Made by a program: the position numbers and the translations under genes
Notes under the pieces: model-generated
The model's database searches: none
What the model saw: the letters and a program-made list of their open reading frames with translations, nothing else
What the model was told of the DNA's origin: nothing
Source: Planctomycetota bacterium
GTDB lineage: Bacteria > Planctomycetota > SZUA-567 > H5-PLA8
DNA length: 64,000 nucleotides
Reading direction: 5' to 3'
Assembly: GCA_023150555.1 (NCBI GenBank)
Contig: JAKLKQ010000021.1
Span: 1 to 64,000, forward strand
In this document: positions 58,845 through 64,000 of the stretch, piece by piece
How positions within the stretch are numbered: position 1 is the stretch's first letter
Layout of the letters: every line of letters starts with the position of its first letter

Positions 58845-59153
58845 TCAGAACGCTTCGAGATGCTCCACAACCGATATGAGCAGTTTGCCGTCGCCGATCC
58901 GGCCGGTCCGAGCGCCATCCAGGATCGCGCGCTCGACGCCGGCAAACGCGCCGTCCTCGCAGTAGACCTCCAGGCAGGCCTTGGGCAGGAACGTCATCTC
59001 ATACTCCTGGCCGCGGTACATCTCCAGGTGGCCCTTCTGCCGCCCGTACCCGCGCACCTCGGAGACCAGGATCTCCAGCACGCCTTCCTGGGGCAGCCGG
59101 TCGAGCACGTCTTCCAGCTTGAAGGGCTTCACGATGGCTGTGATCTTCTTCAT
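58845..59153 (-). CDS. PII nitrogen-regulatory protein, short form
   Basis: PII trimers sense ATP/ADP and 2-oxoglutarate and control nitrogen proteins. The sequence has MKKITAIVKPFKLEDVLDRL, the T-loop VRGYGRQKGHLEMYRGQEYE with Tyr51 at the classical uridylylation position, and LPKACLEVYCEDG. It ends at residue 102 with GDGKLLISVVEHLEAF, about ten residues shorter than typical GlnB/GlnK (about 112), missing the usual C-terminal R-T-G-E-x-G segment. No amtB or glnA is adjacent; argC is upstream on the same strand, and PII controls arginine synthesis through NAG kinase in some bacteria. Confidence 0.88.
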   Translation of the reverse strand: MKKITAIVKPFKLEDVLDRLPQEGVLEILVSEVRGYGRQKGHLEMYRGQEYEMTFLPKACLEVYCEDGAFAGVERAILDGARTGRIGDGKLLISVVEHLEAF

Positions 59154-59221
59154 GCGCTAAGCGTCCGGGGACCGGCGCTACAGCCGCCAATCCGCAATCC
59201 CACCTCCGCGATCCGCACTCG

Positions 59222-60268
59222 TTACAGGCTGCGGCCCTTCAGGCCCAGGGTCTCGGCGAACCCGCACATCAGGTTGAGGTTCTGCAGGGCCTGGCCCGCG
59301 GCGCCCTTGACCAGGTTGTCCAGCGCGGAAGCCACGACCACCTGCCCGCTGCGCTCGACCACCTGCACCGCCACGTCGCAGTAGTTGCTGCGCGCGACGT
59401 TGCTGATCGCCACGGCGTCGACCTTGTCGAGCACCCTCACGAAGGGCGCGCGTTCGGCCGTGTAATACGCGCGGAACGCCTCCTGCGCCTTCTCGGTCGT
59501 CAGCCCAGCCTTGGGGCGCGCGAAAGCCGTGGTCAGGATCCCGCGGTCCAGCGGCGCCAGGTGCGGGACGAAGGTCACCTTCGGCGCGCGCCCACAGGCC
59601 AGCGCCAGGCCCATCTCGATCTCGGGCGTGTGCTTGTGGTTGCCCACGCCGTACGCGCGCAGGTTCTCGTCGATGTCCACGAACAGGTTCGGGTTCTTGG
59701 GGAGGTACTGCCGCCCGGCCCCACTGAGCCCCGAATAGCTGTCGACCACCAGCCCGGCGTCCTCGACCAGGCCTTCGGCCAACAGCGGCGCGAGCGCCAG
59801 CACGGCGGACGTGACGTAGCAGCCCGGGTTGCCGACCAACTGGGCCCTGCGCACGGCCTCCTTGTTCAGCTCCGGCAGGCCCCAGACGGTCTTCTCAAGC
59901 AGCTCCTTGCAGCCGTGAAGTTCCTTGTACCAGGCCTCGTAGACGGCCGGGTCCTTGAAGCGGAACTCGCCGCCGATGTCGATGACCTTGGCGCCGCCGG
60001 CCAGCAGCCCCGGCACCCACTGGAAGGTCTCGGCGCCCTTCTTGGCGCAGAAGACCACGTCGCTGGCCTTGGCGACCTCGGCGGGCGTAGCGGAGACGGT
60101 GGACAGGTCGCACTCGCCGCGCAGGCTCGGCAGCAGTTCGCCGATGGGCTTGCCGGCGGCGTGCTCGCTGACCAGCAGCGCGATCTTGCACTCGGGGTGT
60201 CCCAGCAGCACGCGCAGCAGGCACTCGCCCACCAATCCCGTGGCGCCGACGATGGAGACGCGAATCAT
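59222..60268 (-). CDS. argC: N-acetyl-gamma-glutamyl-phosphate reductase
   Basis: Third step of arginine synthesis. The 348-residue protein has MIRVSIVGATGLVGECLLRV (NADP-binding), DVVFCAKKGAETFQWVPGLL, AKVIDIGGEFRFKDP, the catalytic-Cys motif VGNPGCYVTSAVLALAPLL and VVDSYSGLSGAGRQYLPK. HKHTPEIEMGL carries the conserved His. Normal length. It lies 68 bp upstream of the PII gene on the same strand; rsfS is further upstream. Confidence 0.94.
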   Translation of the reverse strand: MIRVSIVGATGLVGECLLRVLLGHPECKIALLVSEHAAGKPIGELLPSLRGECDLSTVSATPAEVAKASDVVFCAKKGAETFQWVPGLLAGGAKVIDIGGEFRFKDPAVYEAWYKELHGCKELLEKTVWGLPELNKEAVRRAQLVGNPGCYVTSAVLALAPLLAEGLVEDAGLVVDSYSGLSGAGRQYLPKNPNLFVDIDENLRAYGVGNHKHTPEIEMGLALACGRAPKVTFVPHLAPLDRGILTTAFARPKAGLTTEKAQEAFRAYYTAERAPFVRVLDKVDAVAISNVARSNYCDVAVQVVERSGQVVVASALDNLVKGAAGQALQNLNLMCGFAETLGLKGRSL

Positions 60269-60403
60269 TGATCAACTCCTGGTTCTTCCAGGCCCGTCCG
60301 ACAGAGCAACACGTTACGAAAGCGGCGCGCGGCGCGCAAGCAATACGGCAGGGCATTGGGCATAGGGTCTGTAGAAGGAACGCTGTACGGCTGAAGGCTG
60401 CTT

Positions 60404-60790
60404 TTACACCCCGCCCAGCGAGCCGGTGGACCTGAGTTCGGTTGCGTCGGAATCCCAATCCACGCGCGGGGCGTCGCCCCATAGGGCCTCGAGGTTGTAA
60501 TAGTCGCGCAGGGTCGGCGAGAAGACGTGGACGACGACGTCGCCGTAGTCGAGCAGCATCCATTGGCTGGCGGCGTCGCCTTCCTGGCCGAGCTTCTTCA
60601 GGCCGCGCTGCTTGAGCTCCTTGTCGATCTCGCCCACGATGGCGCGGGCCTGGAGCTTGGACAGGGCGGTGGCAATGACGAAGAAGTCGGCCACGTCCGA
60701 CTCGCCGCGCAGGTCGTAGATGACGATGTCCTCGCCTTTCTTGTCCTCGGCGACGGACGCCGCGAAGCGGGCCAGTTCGATACCGTTCAT
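60404..60790 (-). CDS. rsfS: Ribosomal silencing factor RsfS
   Basis: RsfS (Iojap/DUF143) binds ribosomal protein uL14 and blocks subunit joining in starvation. The 128-residue protein has LARFAASVAEDKKGEDIVIY, DVADFFVIATALSKLQARAI, WMLLDYGDVVVHVFSPTLRD and YYNLEALWGDAPRV, all family signatures. The C-terminal tail after VDWDSD is specific. It starts 6 bp after the hppA stop, so both are in one transcript. Confidence 0.94.
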   Translation of the reverse strand: MNGIELARFAASVAEDKKGEDIVIYDLRGESDVADFFVIATALSKLQARAIVGEIDKELKQRGLKKLGQEGDAASQWMLLDYGDVVVHVFSPTLRDYYNLEALWGDAPRVDWDSDATELRSTGSLGGV

Positions 60791-60796
60791 CGCGGG

Positions 60797-63433
60797 TTAC
60801 CCGATGTTCAAGGAGTAGGCCACGATCAGGCCGGCGAAGACGACGCTGACCATCGTCATCAATTTGATGAGGATGTTCAGGCTGGGACCGGCGGTGTCCT
60901 TGAAGGGGTCGCCGACGGTGTCGCCGATCACGGTCGCGCCGTGAATGGGGTTCTTGGCCTTGCTGCGGTTTTCGGCGGAGACCACCTGGCCGTCGGGCGT
61001 GACGTACTCACCCTTCTCATTCTTCAGGTACTTGCCGCCGTAGTTGCCGCGTTCGATATGCTTCTTGGCATTGTCCCAGGCGCCGCCCGAGTTGTTCAGC
61101 ATGACCGCCAGCACAAAGCCGCAGGTCAGGCCGCCGGCGAGCAGCCCCATGACGCCGTTTACTCCCATCACCATGCCGACGACGACCGGAACGATGATCG
61201 CCAGCAGCGACGGCAAGATCATCTCGCGCTGGGCGCCGGCCGTGGAAATGGCCACGCAGCGCGCGTAGTCGGGCTTGTCGGTTCCGGCCATGATGCCCGG
61301 CTTCTCCTTGAACTGCCGCCGGACCTCCTCGACCATTTTGCCCGCCGCGCGGCCGACCGCCTTCATCGCCATCGCGCAGAAGACGTAGGCCATCATGCCG
61401 CCCAGGAACAGCCCGCAGATCACCATTGGGTTCATCAGGGTGATGTCGAAGGCCTTGGCGAAGTCCGCAATCTTGGCGTCGGCGGTGCCCATCAAATGGA
61501 CCTTGCCGGCGGTCAAATCCGCCGCATGGTCCGCCTGGAACTTATCCACCGCCGCCTTTATCGGCCCGCTAATTCGATCCGCAGCGCCTTCGTAGAAATA
61601 CCAGGTCGTGTTCTTAATGTTGTAAATCAAGGATGGCTGCTGGTTGGCGAGCTTCCCAAGCCAGAGCCGAATCTCCTCGATGTATGCGGCTAACAACGCC
61701 ATGGCGGTCAGCGCGGCCGAACCGATGGCGAAGCCTTTGCCCGTCGCGGCCGTGGTGTTGCCCAGGCTGTCCAACGCGTCGGTGCGCTCGCGCACTTCCG
61801 GCCCCAGGTGGCTCATCTCGGCGTTGCCGCCGGCGTTGTCGGCGATGGGGCCGTAGGCGTCGGTAGCCAGGGTAATGCCCAGCGTAGCCAGCATGCCCAC
61901 TGCGGCGAAGGAGACGCCGTACAAGCCCTTGGCCATGGCATCTACACTGCCGTCGAAGCCTCCCGAGAAGCCGTACGCCAACAGGATGCCGACCACGATC
62001 GTGACGACCGGAATGCCGGTCGAATACATGCCCGTGCCGATGCCGTCGATGATCGTCGTCGCCGGACCCATCTGCGCCTGGTAGGCGATGCCCTTGGTGG
62101 GCGCGTACTCGTCAGAGGTGTAGTACTCCGTCGCCTGGCCGATGATGACGCCTGCCAGCAGGCCCACCACCACCGCGCCCGCGACGCCCATGGGAATCAG
62201 GCCTAGGGCCGCGATGCCGAAGGTGGCGGCCAGAATCAAAATCGAACTCAGCAGCGTGCCGCGCAGCAGCGCCGTCAGCAGGTTGCGCTGCGTGGCGCCT
62301 TCTTTGGTCCGCACCGCGAAGATGCCAATGATCGAGAGCAGGTTGCCGATGCCGGCAATGATCAACGGCGCGATAACCGCAGCCAAGCCGAAGGTCGTGC
62401 TCGTCCCGGCCTTGATCGGGACGTCCATGATGGCCGCGCCCAGGGCCGCCGTGGCCAGGATCGAGCCGCAATAGGACTCGTACAGGTCCGCGCCCATGCC
62501 CGCGACGTCGCCGACGTTGTCGCCCACGTTGTCGGCGATGGTGGCGGGGTTGCGGGGGTCGTCTTCGGGGATGCCGGCCTCGACCTTACCGACCAGGTCG
62601 GCTCCCACGTCCGCCGCCTTGGTGTAGATGCCGCCGCCCACGCGCGCGAACAGCGCCTGCGTGCTGGCGCCCATCCCGAAGGTGATCATCGTGGTGGTGA
62701 TCTCGATCATCTTCGCGTGGACGAAGGTATGGTCCTTCAGCCAGACCGGATCCCACGCGGCGCCGGTGGCCGCAAGACCCGCCTTCTGGGCCAATCCGAG
62801 GCTCAGGCCCCAGACGTTGTTGTCGTACACGTAGTTGAGCGCCAAGTACCAGGCCACGATGTCCAGCAGCCCGAAACCGACGACCACCAGGCCCATCACC
62901 GCGCCGCTGCGGAAGGCCACCTGCAGGCCCTGGTTCAGGCTCTTGGTCGCGCCCTGCGCCGTGCGCGACGATGCATTCGTCGCCGTGCGCATGCCCAGGA
63001 AACCGCACAAGCCGCTGAAGAAGCCGCCGGTCAGGAAGGCCACCGGCACGAAGGGATTCTGAATCCCCATAAAGGCCAACACTGCGAAGATGACGACCAG
63101 AACCACGAACACCAGGCCGACGACGCGGTACTGGCGGTAGAGATACGCGTAAGCGCCTTCACGCACCGCCTGGGCGATCTCCTTCATCTTGTCGTTGCCT
63201 TCGTCGGCAGCCATGAGCTTCTTGTAGAAGACCATCGCGAAGAAGAGCGCCGAGACGGCGCCGATCGGCGCGAGCCAGAAGAGCGCCTGCGCCAGGTTGG
63301 CGGCTGACGAGCCGACTGCCTCCGCGTCGGCGGGCGGCGGCCCTTCAGCGGCTTGGAGCGCCGTGTGCACCCACACGGCCGCGACCGCAAACAATGCGAA
63401 AAGCCCCCATACGCGCCAGCTGCGACCTTGCAT
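60797..63433 (-). CDS. hppA: Membrane-bound ion-translocating pyrophosphatase
   Basis: Pumps H+ or Na+ using pyrophosphate. The 878-residue, roughly 16-pass protein carries the PPi-binding motif [20 protein letters not shown] followed by [20 protein letters not shown]. It also has [20 protein letters not shown], with Ala and Gly in the positions where K+-independent forms have Lys and Thr, pointing to the K+-dependent type. Whether H+ or Na+ is moved cannot be decided from reading alone. An extra N-terminal hydrophobic segment precedes the core. rsfS lies downstream. Confidence 0.93.
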   Translation of the reverse strand: MQGRSWRVWGLFALFAVAAVWVHTALQAAEGPPPADAEAVGSSAANLAQALFWLAPIGAVSALFFAMVFYKKLMAADEGNDKMKEIAQAVREGAYAYLYRQYRVVGLVFVVLVVIFAVLAFMGIQNPFVPVAFLTGGFFSGLCGFLGMRTATNASSRTAQGATKSLNQGLQVAFRSGAVMGLVVVGFGLLDIVAWYLALNYVYDNNVWGLSLGLAQKAGLAATGAAWDPVWLKDHTFVHAKMIEITTTMITFGMGASTQALFARVGGGIYTKAADVGADLVGKVEAGIPEDDPRNPATIADNVGDNVGDVAGMGADLYESYCGSILATAALGAAIMDVPIKAGTSTTFGLAAVIAPLIIAGIGNLLSIIGIFAVRTKEGATQRNLLTALLRGTLLSSILILAATFGIAALGLIPMGVAGAVVVGLLAGVIIGQATEYYTSDEYAPTKGIAYQAQMGPATTIIDGIGTGMYSTGIPVVTIVVGILLAYGFSGGFDGSVDAMAKGLYGVSFAAVGMLATLGITLATDAYGPIADNAGGNAEMSHLGPEVRERTDALDSLGNTTAATGKGFAIGSAALTAMALLAAYIEEIRLWLGKLANQQPSLIYNIKNTTWYFYEGAADRISGPIKAAVDKFQADHAADLTAGKVHLMGTADAKIADFAKAFDITLMNPMVICGLFLGGMMAYVFCAMAMKAVGRAAGKMVEEVRRQFKEKPGIMAGTDKPDYARCVAISTAGAQREMILPSLLAIIVPVVVGMVMGVNGVMGLLAGGLTCGFVLAVMLNNSGGAWDNAKKHIERGNYGGKYLKNEKGEYVTPDGQVVSAENRSKAKNPIHGATVIGDTVGDPFKDTAGPSLNILIKLMTMVSVVFAGLIVAYSLNIG

Positions 63434-63693
63434 CGGTATTACCCCTCCAAATCCTTGGATCCCTTAATGTTAGAAGACCCCTGCAAAAGCCCGCTGAGTG
63501 CCAAATGCCTCTCGAATGCCCATGTGCAACCGACAGAAAGGAACCGTATACCCGGGGGTCGGTTTTTCAGCAACCCGCTTCCAGGACCCTTTTTTAGGGC
63601 CCCTCCCTCGTTCGGTTGTGTGGGATGCAAAGGCTGGGTATGCCGGCACGTCCCGGGGCCCGATGGAGTCCCTGCCCCGCTACGCCCTCAGAG

Positions 63694-63891
63694 TCATCGC
63701 TTGGGGCTCCGCCCCGTCTTCTCCCTGGTCTTCTCGGCCTGCCGCTGCTTGCGGCGCTTGCGCTCGCTGGGCTTCTCGAAGTACGAGATCTTCTTCATGT
63801 CCTTCGTCAGGCCCTCTTTCTCGCACTGCTTCTTGAAGCGGCGCAAGGTCTTATCCAGGGGCTCTCCGGAACGGGCTTCAACACGAATCAT
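63694..63891 (-). CDS. rpsU: 30S ribosomal protein bS21
   Basis: The 65-residue basic protein reads MIRVEARSGEPLDKTLRRFK, KQCEKEGLTKDMKKISYFEK, PSERKRRKQRQ, then a Lys/Arg-rich tail. This is the standard bS21 sequence, near the mRNA exit on the 30S subunit. The gene stands alone on the minus strand. The 260-bp gap to hppA (63434-63693) shows no gene; the last 109 bases of the window hold nothing recognisable. Confidence 0.93.
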   Translation of the reverse strand: MIRVEARSGEPLDKTLRRFKKQCEKEGLTKDMKKISYFEKPSERKRRKQRQAEKTREKTGRSPKR

Positions 63892-64000
63892 GCGGCTGCC
63901 GTGCTCCTCTCTGCCAAAAACGTGCTACGCGGCGCTGCGTGGTGGGCGCCGGCACGCCGCCGGAGCTCCCTTGCCCCGCCCCAACCGGGCGGGCCGCACT

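Noticed and set aside
1..64000. CRISPR arrays, tRNA or rRNA operon
   Set aside because: No regularly spaced direct repeats of suitable length, no cloverleaf-like sequence and no rRNA segments were noticed; only RNase P RNA was recognised. A covariance-model scan would be decisive.

Overview
This is a high-GC bacterial chromosome segment, probably from Planctomycetota or a neighbouring PVC-type lineage. The lineage is inferred, not proven. The clues are many large secreted proteins with Ala/Pro-rich linkers, an ECF sigma factor fused to a membrane and extracytoplasmic part, FlgD-like/NHL proteins, a family carrying an F/YSLRTL membrane motif, a membrane pyrophosphatase and several orphan regulators. 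Genes are densely packed with frequent 4-nt ATGA overlaps.

Layout. 1-2605 looks like the terminal part of a mobile element, possibly a transposable phage: small overlapping membrane/lipoprotein genes, a D12-class adenine methylase, a lower-GC orphan gene, then an array of TTGTGACAC repeats next to the chromosomal gmhB. 2619-5593 holds gmhB, a HEAT-repeat lipoprotein and a membrane protein. 5819-8883 (minus strand) is the most unusual locus: six tandem paralogous membrane proteins of about 150 residues sharing a cytoplasmic RP-P/A-HVSM-x-AM motif and a YSLRTLM motif, arranged as two three-gene blocks with 4-nt overlaps. 9738-13988 encodes ExbB, ExbD and a 1014-residue TonB-like partner fused to a long coiled coil and a CBM9-like domain.

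14092-33452 is mixed metabolism: a double alpha/beta-hydrolase, an orphan Spo11/Topo VI A-like protein, thiS-thiG, a glycosyltransferase with a beta-propeller protein, an IMPase with a PocR/AraC regulator, citramalate synthase, a C4 zinc-ribbon protein, a mutarotase-like protein, RNase P RNA, proA, a TetR regulator and a BASS-family transporter with a possible 13-codon leader peptide. 33696-43446 holds an aldehyde dehydrogenase, two very large secreted NHL paralogues and an orphan NtrC-type activator.

43719-58764 is rich in envelope proteins: the membrane-fused sigma factor, an esterase, a VOC lipoprotein, an Nramp-related transporter, a DUF502 protein, a PilP/GspC-like protein, a 1166-residue secreted protein with a degenerate PHP domain and an 825-residue secreted Ig-like protein. 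The right end (58845-63891, minus strand) is conserved housekeeping: PII, argC, rsfS, hppA and rpsU.

No tRNA, 16S/23S/5S rRNA or CRISPR array was recognised. All functional statements come from reading motifs; no database search was run.
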